In this document: positions 48,076-59,573 of the stretch, in pieces
Numbering within the stretch: position 1 is the first letter of the stretch
Layout of the letters: the number at the start of each line of letters is the position of its first letter
Origin: Ancylostoma caninum
Taxonomy: Eukaryota > Nematoda > Chromadorea > Rhabditida > Ancylostomatidae
Length of the DNA: 64,000 bases
Reading direction: 5' to 3'
Assembly: GCA_037903475.1 (NCBI GenBank)
Contig: JBAJFG010000035.1
Span: 868,001 to 932,000 of the forward strand
Position numbers and translations under genes: made by a program
Notes under the pieces: generated by a model
Seen by the model: only the letters and a program-made list of their open reading frames with translations
What the model was told of the DNA's origin: nothing
Databases searched by the model: none

Positions 48076-49388
48076 TAAAAAATATGGGAGGAAAGGAGGG
48101 ATATGGGTGGAAAAAAGCTATGGCCACTCTCTGTTCCCGTGATAGTTAATTTTCAACCATTTCGTTTTCGAAAAATTTTCCTAGTGGAAAATAGGATAGC
48201 CGCCAATGTGCGAGTGCTGTCTTAGAACTAGTTTAAAAGACTCTATAAAGGCTGTAAAAGAAGATATATAGGCTCGAGTATGGGCTAGCTGTGGCTCTCG
48301 AGATGCTTCACGTTTAAAAATAGCATCATGGCACGATTTGCGGTGGTATCAAAGTTTTTGCGTTGTTGACGGTCGTTTTGTCTGACAATACATTTAACTT
48401 GATATATGGGCGTAAATTAGGCAAACTTTGCTTGACCAGGTATTTGACAAACTGCTTTGCTGGACAGTCAAACGAATCCATCCAAATGCATTACCTTCAA
48501 AGTTGAAATTGATGGAAGGCAGCACACAAAAAAAATTCGTTGCGAAATTTTTGACATTTTAGAAATTTCGCTGAGATTGGCTTTGCAGCATAGGCTCAAG
48601 ATTTCGGCATTCTCTGGATTAGTTGCTTGTCCCAGCACTTTACAGAAGGAGAAAAGTACAAAATTCACATAGTTTTCTCATTATAATCTGTTCATTTAGA
48701 TGGTGCATCCCACATACCGGTCACCCATGCGGCTATATTGGCATTGGAGCAAGGTGATAGGCTTAAGAGCTACTAGCTGGCTCAATGAAAACGATTGTGG
48801 TACGCGTATCACGTCGCTCCACCGGAGGAGCAGTGGCTGACCGGCGTATGGAGTTCACCTTCTGAGAGAATAAACTATTTTTGCGTTACGCCAAGTCAGA
48901 AATTGATAGAAATACGAATGATTTGATGAGGTCACCTTACGAACGAGCACGCAGTTTCTCGGTAGTGTTCGTTTTATGTCGCGATATTCGCCATGTTGGT
49001 AGCGTTTCATTGCACTCACGCGAATCTGCAACATTGCAAACCACGGATCGACAGCATTTCATCCTATACAAATGGTGTTTTTTTTTCATGCGTCAACTAT
49101 TCTGATACATTAGGCACGATGAGTGCTCACTCCGAAAATAAAGTTTGATTAATACTATGCTTTGTATGCTGCTGCTGTTTCATTAATTTTGGTACGTTTT
49201 GTTACTTGAATTAATGATATCCAAATCCTATGCTAAAAAATTTATTCACAAAAAAATAAATTCAGAAGAACAAAAACCATCTTCAGTTGAACGTTTTTTT
49301 ACCAATCCGTTGATTTAATAAGTTTATAGAAATTCATTTCATTAAGCAGTTTGGCCAGTAGTTCCAACAAAAATACAGTGCCGGTCAA
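48076..49388. other. Intergenic or intronic sequence, no firm gene
   Basis: If the RdRP exons at 46831-47250 and 49859-49936 belong to one gene, this is intron plus undetected exons. A frame at 48457-48672 (plus) looks protein-like (ITFKVEIDGRQHTKKIRCEI), but it has no clear partners and I do not assign it. Confidence 0.35.
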
Positions 49389-49936
49389 TCAATTTTGCAT
49401 CACATAAAGTCGCCCCACTGGTCTGCCGCGCTGCAGCATATGCAGTGCGCGACAGATCGGCTGGGCTTTCTGGTTGCTGGTATTGCTCTTTTGCTTATGT
49501 TTTCCACAGTTGTTTATTGTGTCGTCCTTTACATTCCGAAAAAAAACATCTTCAGCTAGCTCAAGTCTGATAGCACCAGTTGAAAAGCCCGCAACACTAG
49601 GGGCCAATCACCGATAGGGCTTCGATAAAGACTTCACATGAGAATGTTTCATACCATGTACATCTTGTGAAAAGCGCGTAGAAGGTCCATAACTCTTCTC
49701 TCATCTATCGCGCAAAGTAGATTCTCAAGTGCTTCCTCGCATGCTCGGCTGCACTCCTAATACACAATGTATAGGTGGAGTTATGATAGAAAATAATGCT
49801 TCGGAAACGAAACCTTCATACACCATCGAACTCTGTCGAAGAAAAGGTGGTTGTCCACCTGCTCAGCTTTATTCTGGTTCTTCTTTTGAACTGCAAGAAG
49901 CTGGTCGGAAACGGTGGCCCCACGAGAGAGTAATGC
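49389..49936 (-). pseudogene. Possible additional RdRP-like exons on the minus strand
   Basis: An exon at 49936-49859 is bounded by TATTTGCAG and GTGGAC and encodes ALLSRGATVSDQLLAVQKKN. The LLSRGxxVxDQL pattern resembles a segment found N-terminal to the core in nematode RdRPs. A second frame, ending at a stop at 49389, reads LELAEDVFFRNVKDDTINNC. Both lie upstream, on the same strand, of the RdRP fragment at 46831-47250. The order is right, but joining exons between them were not found, so membership of the same gene is inference. Confidence 0.3.
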
Positions 49937-50149
49937 CTGCAAATAGTCGAGTGACGTTAATGTGCATTTGGCTAAAACTGTAAGGCAGCACTTTGGTGGC
50001 GTAGTCTGCGCGAAAAGAGCCAACAGTCCTGATTTGAGCATCCGGAGCAAGATCACGCCTCGTCGTGAATACAGAACCGAAGAAGATTTTCGAGTTCGAT
50101 CTCTGCATCAGCCGAGAAATTATGGAGAACAAGTGGTAAGTGGGTAACT

Positions 50150-51933
50150 GAAAGCGATTCCACTAGAGTCCGTCAATACTCCCACCACCTGCATTCGTTA
50201 CTTACATCATTTCCATCCTCATTTTTCTTCGGAAGGGTGACGCGGAGATAAAGGCAGTCGGGGTGTAGGCCCTTCTGGTCCCACCGTAATCGTCCCGTAA
50301 TTAATGATCTAGGGCGACCACGCCCTCGTTAAGTGTGGCATCCCCGTAGTGGGCTGGCCACGCGGCAAAATGCGGACGAGTTATCGTTTTCGTTTTACAG
50401 TTTTCGTCCAAATGAGCAGTAATTCTGCGGTTGTGATCTATAGCAGTACGAAAAATGAACTAATTATAAAGCAGGAAGCAAAATTTCCTTTAACTTCCTG
50501 TAGAATTATATAATTTGGAGCGTTCGAGGATGCTTCAAATTATGAAGTTTCCTCATTCGCCTCTAATTTGATTTCTCTTCCGCAAACTTTTGACAAACTC
50601 TATGTGATTGTCACCAAGCTTTACCTTTTGAAATGAAATGTTCACAGTATTCGGAATTCAATCAGAACTGTGTTATCCTCCCATAATAGCCTTTCAAAGT
50701 ACCATTTCAACATAGTTCAACTACATCCACTAAATGAAGGCAGCTAATTTATTAACTGTTAGGCCATGGTTTCACGTGTTATGCCGTGACCCATGACTTC
50801 CAATATCCCCGAGGCAGGACCGCAGGGGATTATTTACACACAGGTATGTGACCTTACATGAGGAATCGGTATCGATCCGAAACATGATTCATATAATTTG
50901 ATTCTTATAATTCACTAGCGCCCCTAAGGGACGCTAGAAAGTGTGGATCTGGCAGCCACTTGAGGTTCATGTCAAAACTACTGGGTGCAAGAATAAGTTC
51001 GCCTTTCCTGAAGCTGTGCTTTTTACCTCCTTTCCGCTCAGGAAAAAAAGCATTCACTTGATACAAAATAGTATTTTTACACCTTCTTCTCAATGAATTT
51101 ATCACGAAATAAAAGGGGCCAAAGCTGTTGAGAAATCTGCGCCTCATGCGTGCTAGGATGCAAAGTCAGTAATGGTTTCCCGGATTCAGCAACTTCGTCA
51201 TTGATTACTCTAAAGCTTCTACCAGGAAGAATTTCTTTTACTGCTCGAATGCAACAACTGTTCCACAGTTATTAACTTTATTAGACAGTGCGCAGTGCTC
51301 CAATCCTCCTATATAAATATAGAAGCCCAGAATTTTTGAACAGATTACGAACTAATGTTAGGCGCACATCCGCTACTTTCCTTCAACACGCCGACGGAAC
51401 TCTCTTCAACGTGCGCAGTAGATTGGTACAGTATTCTGTATTCAGTTGCACATGTTCCGAACTTCTCGAAACTCTTCGTTTCCTTAAGCCAATCGAGAAA
51501 GCATCAACATTTAACCGGAAATCAAAAACAACAGAAAAACGAAAATCCCGCACATCTCGAACTTAGCCATGTTTCACATTCCATCCCAGGCTCGCCCTTC
51601 ATTGCATTAATTCCGCAAATTTTACTTCTGTTGTTCAGCAACACCACCATCCAAATCCGAAATCCACAATCTAACCATATCATCCGTCCTGTCGGTGCAG
51701 TAGTTAAACACCGAAATCCGACTCCAGTAAATTGTTCATCCACGCCCTTTTTTTAATTCAACAGATGTTGTGAAAAACGCCTTAATCATCGAGGCCGTTC
51801 AACTTTTATGAAAACCACAGTTGTTGCGTCTCCTAAGTAGACCTGAGGGTCTTGTTCTCTTCAAAGGCCAATATTTTATCACAGTACGTCGTAAGTTCAC
51901 CATTTCATCAATCCAAACCCTAATGTAAGCTCG
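50150..51933. other. Intergenic, no supported gene
   Basis: There is a moderately GC-rich patch at 50230-50390 without recognisable coding or RNA structure, then AT-rich sequence. Open frames near 51288-51756 overlap in two frames and show no family signature. Confidence 0.4.
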
Positions 51934-52545
51934 ACTCGGAGGATCCCTTCTCCGAAATCCCTATGCGCCGCGGGTTCCCCCGAGCTCATAAACTCGGAGC
52001 ATCCCCTCCTCGGAATCCCCGAAGGACGCGGGTTCCCTGCGACCTCCTCAACTCGGATGATCCCTTCTCCGAAATCCCTAAGCGACGTGGGTTCCCTACG
52101 ACCTCCTCAACTCGGAGGATCCCCTCTCCGAAATCCGCAAGCAACGCGGGTTCCCTGCGACCACCTCGACTCGGAGGATCCCCTCCTCGAAGTAGTTATA
52201 AGACGCGGGTTCGCTACGACCTCCTCAACTCGGAGGATCCCCTCTCCGAAATCCGCAAGCAACGCGGGTTCCCTGCGACCACCTCGACTGGGAGGATCCC
52301 CTCCTCGAAGTAGTTATAAGACGCGGGTTCCCTACGACCACCTCGACTCGGAGGATCCCTTCTCCGAAATCCCTATGCGCCGCGGGTTCCCCCGAGCTCA
52401 TAAACTCAGAGCATCCTCCTCGGAATCCCCGAAGGACGCGGGTTCCCTGCGACCTCCTCAACTCGGATGATCCCTTCTCCGAAATCCCTAAGCGACGTGG
52501 GTTCCCTACGACCTCCTCAACTCGGAGGATCCCTTCCTTGGAAGA
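51934..52545. repeat. 59-bp GC-rich minisatellite, about ten copies with higher-order order
   Basis: Each unit starts ACTCGGAGGATCCC and contains CGCGGGTTCCCT..GACC.CCTC. The variants follow the order A B C D E D E A B C, so a multi-unit block has itself been duplicated. The 59-base period is not a multiple of three, so the long frames seen in several phases and on the minus strand come from the repeat and are not protein genes. Confidence 0.85.
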
Positions 52546-53974
52546 GTTATCATTGCCGCTACAGTCCTCGAGGAGTGTAGCACCCCGCGTCGCCGTCGCC
52601 GGCGACTGTGAGGCCGATACGCATCGATTGTGGGCGGTTCCCTGCGACCTCCTCAAAAAGTTCAACGGATTGTATGTAGAGAAACTATTGCTTCACAGTA
52701 CGCCCGTTGACTCATAGGACTGCGCTCTGCGCTTTCCCACGTGTCCCGCCGCGAAAAGGTGCGGATTTTTGAATGAGCGAGTTTCGATTCGTTATATTAT
52801 GATTCTTAAGTGAAATACTAAGACATACATATGTAAAAGTGAGCTTCTTTCAGCTATTGACCTATTACTTTCAATCATACAAATCGGAAATTAATTTTTC
52901 AACATCTTCTAGAGTCGGTTTCCCTTTTTTAGCGGAAACCTCACTTGTTCACCATGTTCACACTACACATCTGACTACACCGAGTCAAATCGAGTAAAGA
53001 TGTGAACAAAATGTTTCAAGTCATCGACTAGTTTCTAAATCCAAAACGACGAGGTGCTCCAAATATGAACAGCTCGAAAAGAGTGGGAAATCTAGTCATT
53101 CGAAACGGTGACTACGCGAAAATCTCTAAATTCTAGTTATCGGGAGTGTCAACTACCTCTTTTCTCTGTCTATACCCACCCTCACAATAAAGGCGCGGGA
53201 GCAAATTCTGCCTTTCTAGAAGTAGAATTAGAAAAAATAGAGGTCGAAGCTAGCGAGAATTTGTTCATTCACAATGTGTGTGGAGAACGATAACTTATTA
53301 AAGCTCTCTCATAGCTCGAAAGAAACTGGTAAGTAAATTGGAAGGTATGACTAGTTGTGAAACTCGTCCATCATCTTAGATGATTGCCGTAAACGTCGCG
53401 AAGCGACTAGTTGACATCTTGGCACCTCATTAGCGAGCAGCCAATCGCGGGATCTTCCAGCCAATCACAGCGCTGCTATAATATGGCCCTTAATTACAGC
53501 GGTCCAGAAGGGCCGTCTCCCAGGCAGTCGGCAAGAGCCTCGCTGGAACAGCCGGTTGATCTCTCATCGCCAGGCCATTTTAACACACGAACCTGCATTT
53601 TTATTTGGTAAATAGAGTAGGTATTGAATAATGTAGTTTATCATTTTATATAGACGCGAGTCAATTCAGATTCACACGGTAACAATATCAAAGTATCATG
53701 TACTTTCGATTGTCTATTATGTAGGCAACTACACTGCCGTTACCCGGTCACGGCAATTCGCGACATGTATTCACCAGTGACGTTTGTCACCGACAGCACA
53801 AGGTGCAGTTATCGCAGCTGATCAGATTCGCCAAGGACGAGATCACGTTTACACCAAGAGATATGTACGAGACTATACTGATCCAAATCCTCTTGCATGC
53901 GCTGTACCACATGGAGAGATTAACTGTGAAAACGTTGATATCGTCGAGATGTGCGCGTGCAAAGTAGCGAAGTA
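52546..53974. other. Intergenic, no supported gene
   Basis: A partial minisatellite unit persists at 52634-52655. The rest is mixed sequence with short unassigned frames, including 53784-53975, which ends at the edge of the foldback element. Confidence 0.4.
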
Positions 53975-54527
53975 AATCAGCGCTTTAAAGGCAGCAAGAG
54001 CCGAATCCTCGACTCCGAGCTGAGGTGCGAGTGGTGAAGTACAGACTCAGCACAATAAATGTGAGACGAACACAAACCATGATGGCTTACCTGCAGAGAA
54101 ACTGGAGACGTCGTCGCGGTTCGCGCGTGGACGTGTGCTCCGATATCGGGTGCGCGTCAGGGATGAGCGGATTATCCGTATCCGGTTGTCCGTTCTGCCG
54201 TCATCCGTAGGTTTTCGCCTATCCGTTATCCGCACCATTATCCGAGCTTTTGGCGCCGGATAACGGTGCGGACAAGGCTGAAAATAGTGGCTCCATTCTG
54301 CACGTTCAAAACAGAGGAGAGCCTCCATTTGAAGACGTATTAGAAAGTCTAGTGCGTTTTAGCGCTTTATGTCTATGTCATCAGTGTTTCAGAATCTTGT
54401 AGAAAAGTAGGAGAAGGTAATGCGGCTTGTGCCTACCCAAAAAGAAATCCTTTTGCTCATGTTTTCTGCGTCGTAAGACAGAGTGAGGTATTAACCTCCA
54501 AGCCATTATTAGTGAAATTATAGGCAA

Positions 54528-55602
54528 CTAGCTGCCGTACCCGGCTTCGCTCGGGTGTTCAATTTCTCCCGGCAATTTGAACCTGATGTCAACACTTGCT
54601 GAGCCAAAAATACCTCTCAAAATGTTCATCATTTGGTGATCAGCTTAAGTGACCCTTCTTCACCCTTCCCCCCTCCATCAAAAAATGGGGTGAACTTGCT
54701 TGATTGGTGAATAAATCCTTCTAAAATGCTTGCCTTACCCACGTTCAGCTTTTCAGGAAATCCCAGAAGGCACGTTCTCACCAAACCGTGTGCAAGAATG
54801 CCGAAAGATCAATAAAGTCAATAAATCGATAATTTGGGGCTAAATGGTTGTCATATTCGAGTTCAGCGTATTGTGATACCCCAGTAGAGATGTCTTTACC
54901 ACCCCAAGATCAAGAATAGAGAAAAATCAATAAAATCAATAAATCGATAATTTGGGGCTAAATGGTTGTCATATTCGAGTTCAGCGTATTGTGATACCCC
55001 AGTAGAAATGTCTTTACCACCCCAAGATCAAGAATAGAGAAAAATCAATAAAATCAATAAATCGATAATTTGGGGCTAAAGGGTTGTCATATTCGAGTTC
55101 AGCGTATTGTGATACCCCAGTAGAGATGTCTTTACAACCCCAAGATCAAGAATAGAGAAAAATCAATAAAATCAATAAATCGATAATTTGGGGCTAAATG
55201 GTTGTCATATTCGAGTTCAGCGTATTGTGATACCCCAGTAGAGATGTCTTTACCACCCCATGATCAAGAATAGAGAAAAATCAATAAAATCAATGAATCG
55301 ATAATTTGGCGCGAAATGGTTGCCATATTCGTGTTCGGCATATTGAGGAACCCCAGCAGGCATGTCCCTGCGACCTTATGAGCAAAAACAGCAAAAAATC
55401 AATAAAATCGATAACCCAATCGATAGTCCCGGGTGGAAAGTAGCCTATGACCTCCGCCGTCCCCTGTAGGGGCAGCCTGCAAAATTTCGTCCGGATCGGT
55501 TCAACCTCCGCGATTTCTATTCCGAACATACAAACATACAAACAAACAAACAAACAAACACACACACACACACAAACTTTGACTTTTATATACATATACA
55601 GA
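54528..55602 (-). mobile_element. Non-autonomous Helitron-like element, copy 2
   Basis: On the minus strand it begins TCTGTATATGTATATAAAAG at 55602 and ends CCGGGTACGGCAGCTAG at 54528, followed by T. The first 150 bases, with a GT microsatellite and the segment CGATTTCTATTCC in plus orientation, match copy 1 at 47250-48075. Its interior holds an expanded 118-bp tandem array. No Rep/helicase coding is present, so it depends on another element for movement. Confidence 0.65.
54790..55330. repeat. 118-bp tandem array inside Helitron-like copy 2
   Basis: The marker (A/G)AATCGATAATTTGG recurs at 54823, 54941, 55059, 55177 and 55295, exactly 118 bases apart. Inner copies are over 97% identical while outer copies are diverged. 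The unit is homologous to the degenerate internal segment of copy 1 (TGCTGAAC, CGATTTATTGATTTTAT), so it was amplified after the two copies separated. Confidence 0.85.
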
Positions 55603-56093
55603 CGTTGGTTAATGTTTCACCGTAGGTACAAAGCCGCATTACCTTCTCCTACTTTTCTACAAGATTCTAAAGCACATAGACATAAAGCGCTAAAGCGCGC
55701 TAGATTTTCTAATACGTCTTTAAATGGAGGCTCTCCTCTGTTTTCAACGTGCAGAATGAAGCCACTATTTTCAGCCTTGTCCGCACCGTTATCCGGCGCC
55801 AAGAGCCCGGATAACGGTGCGGATAACGGATAGGCGAAAGCCTACGGATAACGGCAAAACGGACAACCGGATACGGATAATCCGCTCATCCCTGACGCAC
55901 ACCCGATATCGGAGCACACGTCCACGCGCGAACACGGCCAGGCGTGTTCGCGACGACGTTTCCAGTTTCTCTGCAGGTAAGCCATCATGGTTTGTGTTCG
56001 TCTCACTTTTATGATGTACTGAGTCTGTATTTCACCACCCGCATCTCAGCTCGGAGTCGAGGATTTGGCTCTTGCTACCTTTGAGGCGCTGAT

Positions 56094-58244
56094 GGTACAG
56101 CACGTAGATGCGGACCAATCGAGTCTCCTTCTACGCAGAGTAATTAGACCCCCCCCCACCGGCGCTCTCGCTCCTGCTACTCCATCGTCACCCGATTCAC
56201 CGGCTGCAGGACTCGGTTTCTCGATCATTTCATGGTTCCGATTGGTTCTTAAATTCTCAATCAAACCAACTAGATTATGCGATTTTCATTCAATCCCAAC
56301 TATACCTCTTCGGCACTCTTTTCCTCTAGACTTTCCGTGATTTAAAATGCTTCCCACTTTCCAGAAGCTATCGTCCTCAAAAGAAAAACGACCAAAATAG
56401 CGAGAAAAAAATCCTGGGTCCTAAATGGCACAACACGTGAAGACTGCGCCTATGAATCGGATTGTGGCGGCGTGCGCAAAGCAAACCCCAACCATGGCAT
56501 GCCTCCCCGCTCCTCGAAAGCTACTGCCACTCACCCTATAGAAGCCATTTTCCAGCTGCGATGGCGAGGATTTCCTCAACAACGCCGTGGCGATCTCGTT
56601 GATCAACAACGGCTTGCTATTTCATCTGAAGAAGTACTGAAGCAGTAGCTGACTGTCGCTCCACTTAATTGCTCTGCTCTGGTTCCGCGTGGAGCTGCAA
56701 GTATGTGAAGTGACCTTGTAGTTGAGCAACGGATAATCGGAGAAGTCCGAGACAACGGCAAATTTATCAAATCCGTTGGTGATCTGAAACATCGGGCGAT
56801 CCACCACCCGTCGAAATCGTAGAATTGAGCATAGACACATGGCGCGTAGCAACTCACCAGGTACTGTATCAGGTGATCGTGGAGATCGTGGTAGTCACTT
56901 TAACTACCACGAAGTTGTACTGTTGCAACGAATCAAAAAGAGATTGGACAGCCAGCCAGTAGGTCACGAACCAGCCCAGAATCAACGAATGACAACAGAA
57001 TAAAAGAAAATTTCTGGAAATGGAGGATAAACAACAAAACTCACCAACATCTGGAATTTTAACCCAGGGGCTACGCCTCAAAGAATTCTCCAGAGCTTTC
57101 CAGAACCCCTACTTTTCTGCATTAACTGTTGATGCCTGGAAAAGCGCAACAATTTTACGAAACGCGACGTCTCAAATCGAACTACTTCTTTCGCTGTGCA
57201 ATCGTCATAATCAATGCATCTCACGAATAGAGCTTGAATTCGTTTATTAGGATTGTGAAGCTCATATTCAGGAAATATTCGGAAAGGTATAAGGATATAA
57301 AATCAGGAACCATAATACTAACTTGTTGGTTGTGGTGGCAGATGGGAGCATAGGTGCGATAGTCCGAGCCAAGGCTCAGACCCCTTTCACTTTGGGAGGG
57401 GGCCAATAGACCCCCTTCATCAAACCAGTTACAGAAGACAAGGAAGTGAAGAAATCAAAAATTTAGTAAAGTGAAACTGAACAAATTCAATGATAGAGGA
57501 TCGATTCTATTGCTGTCCATGTGAATAAAGGAGTCAGGAATCGAAATGACGTTAGTGTTGAATGAAGCGCGCAATGTGACCATTGCCGCAGACAGGGAAA
57601 ATGACGAGCGAATTTCTATGTGAAGGATAAAGAATTAGATATGAGTGAAGGGTATCTAATTGAAGCTTAAACCTAGTAGAGTTTACATGTTAGAAGTGGG
57701 AAGCGATAGATAGCATGTTTGCGGAGAAATTTTTGAACACATAAGGGTATGAAAAACATATCATGTATGTTTCTAAGATCATTATGGAAAAGTTCGTGAA
57801 CTAACCGGAAAGAGGATAGTACTCCACAATTTGCGAAGATTTTTCTCTTCATTATCGTATATGAGTTCTGATAGTTAGTGTAAGATGAGCAGGCAAAAAA
57901 GTGGTACCGACAGGACGGTCGAAAACTCTACAAATTAGGTGTTTTTGCAAAGGATTTCGTCTTGTGTTCCCGAGAAAGTGGTAAGTATTTACATGTATAC
58001 ATACTAGAATAGATGCGCTTTCCGCCCATATACAAATGTATGGGGGAAACCCTTTTCTGGTTGAAAAATAGGGTGGGTGAGCCAAAACAACGGGGTATTC
58101 TCGTGCCCGTTGTTAGAGAAAAGGCGAGATAGTGCGATGAGGGAAGAGAGGCGCGCGCATGGGTGAGAATGGCTTCAGAAACATTCTCACCCCTCTTCAC
58201 AGAAAAAGACACGCAACCACATGAAACGAGATGTGGTTTATCAG
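56094..58244. other. Intergenic with unassigned frames
   Basis: Frames near 56600-57080 on the minus strand have acceptor and donor-like ends (exon-like 57029 to about 56866), but the translation meets stops, and the plus strand is equally open. I cannot choose a model. No repeat or RNA gene is clear. Confidence 0.35.
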
Positions 58245-58610
58245 TTAGGGGATTGGAGGAAGAGAACATAGATACCCTTCACTCCTAGGTTTCATTTCCG
58301 AATAAAGCTGTAATATACAAAAATAGCCCAAAGGCAGGTCTAATTTCAGTGTCAAATTTTTGTATGTAGGAGAGAAGAAATGTTGTGCAGTTTTGTATGT
58401 ATGAGTGGACCATATCATGAAGGTGTGCTGAAGACTATCTTCATTCATGTAATCAATGGCTGTTTCCTCACTTGAAAGCAGTATCCTAGAGCATCCGCAG
58501 CACGATAGCGATGACTCATCGCTATCGTACGGTTTCATGAAACTGTTGAAAGGTGTGTTTGCAGAAATATATTGCAAGATTTGCTCAGTTTCCATGGCAT
58601 TTGAAGACAT
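58245..58610 (-). other. Unassigned open frame, possibly an exon
   Basis: A 121-codon frame (METEQILQYISANTPFNSFM, SCCGCSRILLSSEE) has protein-like composition but no recognised family. A perfect 13-base palindrome with a single-base loop (58502-58528, ACGATAGCGATGA on the left arm) lies inside it. Whether it is expressed is unknown. Confidence 0.2.
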
Positions 58611-59184
58611 GTTGGGTATTACATCAATGGATAGGGCATTGACACTTACTTACCAATACCACAACTCTTACTAAAAGGAAGCAGAAAGGCCTTCCCCCCC
58701 CCCCCCCCGGTCGACACCCTTCACTTTTTGCCCGGTAACCCCCTTCACTTTGGCAGAGGCGTTCTCACCCCTATCGCACCTATGGATGGGAGTGAGCCTT
58801 GATGTGGTGGGGAAGGCTAATGTATTTAGGGGATAAGATGGCAAATGTACTTATGTGTTGGATACCAGCAGTTCGAGGAACTCGCAGAATTTTCGACCAC
58901 GTGATTATTGTCAAGAATCATACGACATTGGGTCGGTGGTCGAAGGGAGGTCGGGGGAAGGGTGGGGCATGAAAAGGGGATACGGATTTATGAGAAAGGG
59001 ACCCGGTTGGCCGGAATTTCAAATATAGAGCCTATAAGGATCAGCCTTGGATTCAAATCAGCGACCACAAATACTTCAGAAACGAACGATGATAATAGAG
59101 GAATACAAATGAGCTGTTGCACAATTATTTATAAGTGATTTTGAAAAGCAGCCCTACCTCTCCCCACCTCTCCTCCGAATGAGA

Positions 59185-59357
59185 ACAATGAGGAAGGTAA
59201 CTTGCGTTCAACTACAAACGCAAGTTACCTCTCTCATTGTGCTTATGCCTCCAAGTAACAGCCTCTCACATACTCTCCATTCCAAACGTCTCGTATTTGG
59301 ATCATTCGACATGGTCCAAATACGAGACGTTTGGAATGGAGAGTATGTGAGAGGCTG
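59185..59357. repeat. Two adjacent hairpins, one with a perfect 43-bp stem
   Basis: The first pair of arms is 59185-59208 and 59217-59240 (22 of 24 paired, 8-base loop). The second is 59259-59301 and 59315-59357, 43 of 43 paired with a 13-base loop. The second stem includes AAACGTCTCGTATTTGGA. Such perfect arms imply a recent origin or selection for pairing. A template-switch event, a small foldback insertion, or a hairpin small-RNA precursor are all possible. Confidence 0.85.
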
Positions 59358-59440
59358 GTTCGAGTCCATATTTGAAGGTGGGAGGGGTAAACACATCAAC
59401 ATTGGCTCAAATAGTAGCATAAGGGATTGGTCTGACATAC

Positions 59441-59573
59441 CTCTGCTTCGCAACCACTACCATCTCAGCATTCATACGATAACGAATAATCGGATGCAAA
59501 CTTGCACCAAGAGCAGTCACTGTCATAAGAACAAAAATCAGCCCAATGCTCCAATAATAGCATGACGACTTCG
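59441..59573 (-). other. Membrane-segment frame ending at a splice donor
   Basis: Directly 3' of the inverted RICH copy, the minus strand reads WSIGLIFVLMTVTALGASL, a hydrophobic segment of transmembrane type. It is then followed by a charged stretch to KQR, ending at a good donor (AG|GTATGT). It could be an exon of a membrane protein, or chance. No acceptor is certain because the RICH duplication joins here. Confidence 0.25.

Larger units (their letters stand above)
53975..56093. mobile_element. Foldback element with inverted arms of about 470 bp
   Basis: The left arm (about 53975-54443) is the reverse complement of the right arm (about 55621-56093) at roughly 90% identity over nearly its full length. 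Shared blocks include CAAGAGCC.AATCCTCGACTC, GTTATCCGGCGCC/GGCGCCGGATAAC and AGAGGAGAGCCTCCATTT. The arms are rich in repeated GGATAACG motifs and end near ATCAGCGC. The roughly 1.2-kb centre consists almost wholly of a Helitron-like element. No transposase is seen. It could be a foldback/long-TIR transposon or an inverted duplication made around the inserted Helitron. Confidence 0.7.

Noticed and set aside
51963..52665. Open frames of 116-146 codons on both strands
   Set aside because: They run through a 59-bp tandem repeat whose period is not a multiple of three. The frames follow the repeat composition, not selection for a protein.
55290..55595. Minus-strand frame beginning with Val/Cys repeats (also 47265-47477 plus)
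   Set aside because: The Val/Cys run is a translated GT microsatellite at the 5' end of the Helitron-like elements, not a secreted peptide.
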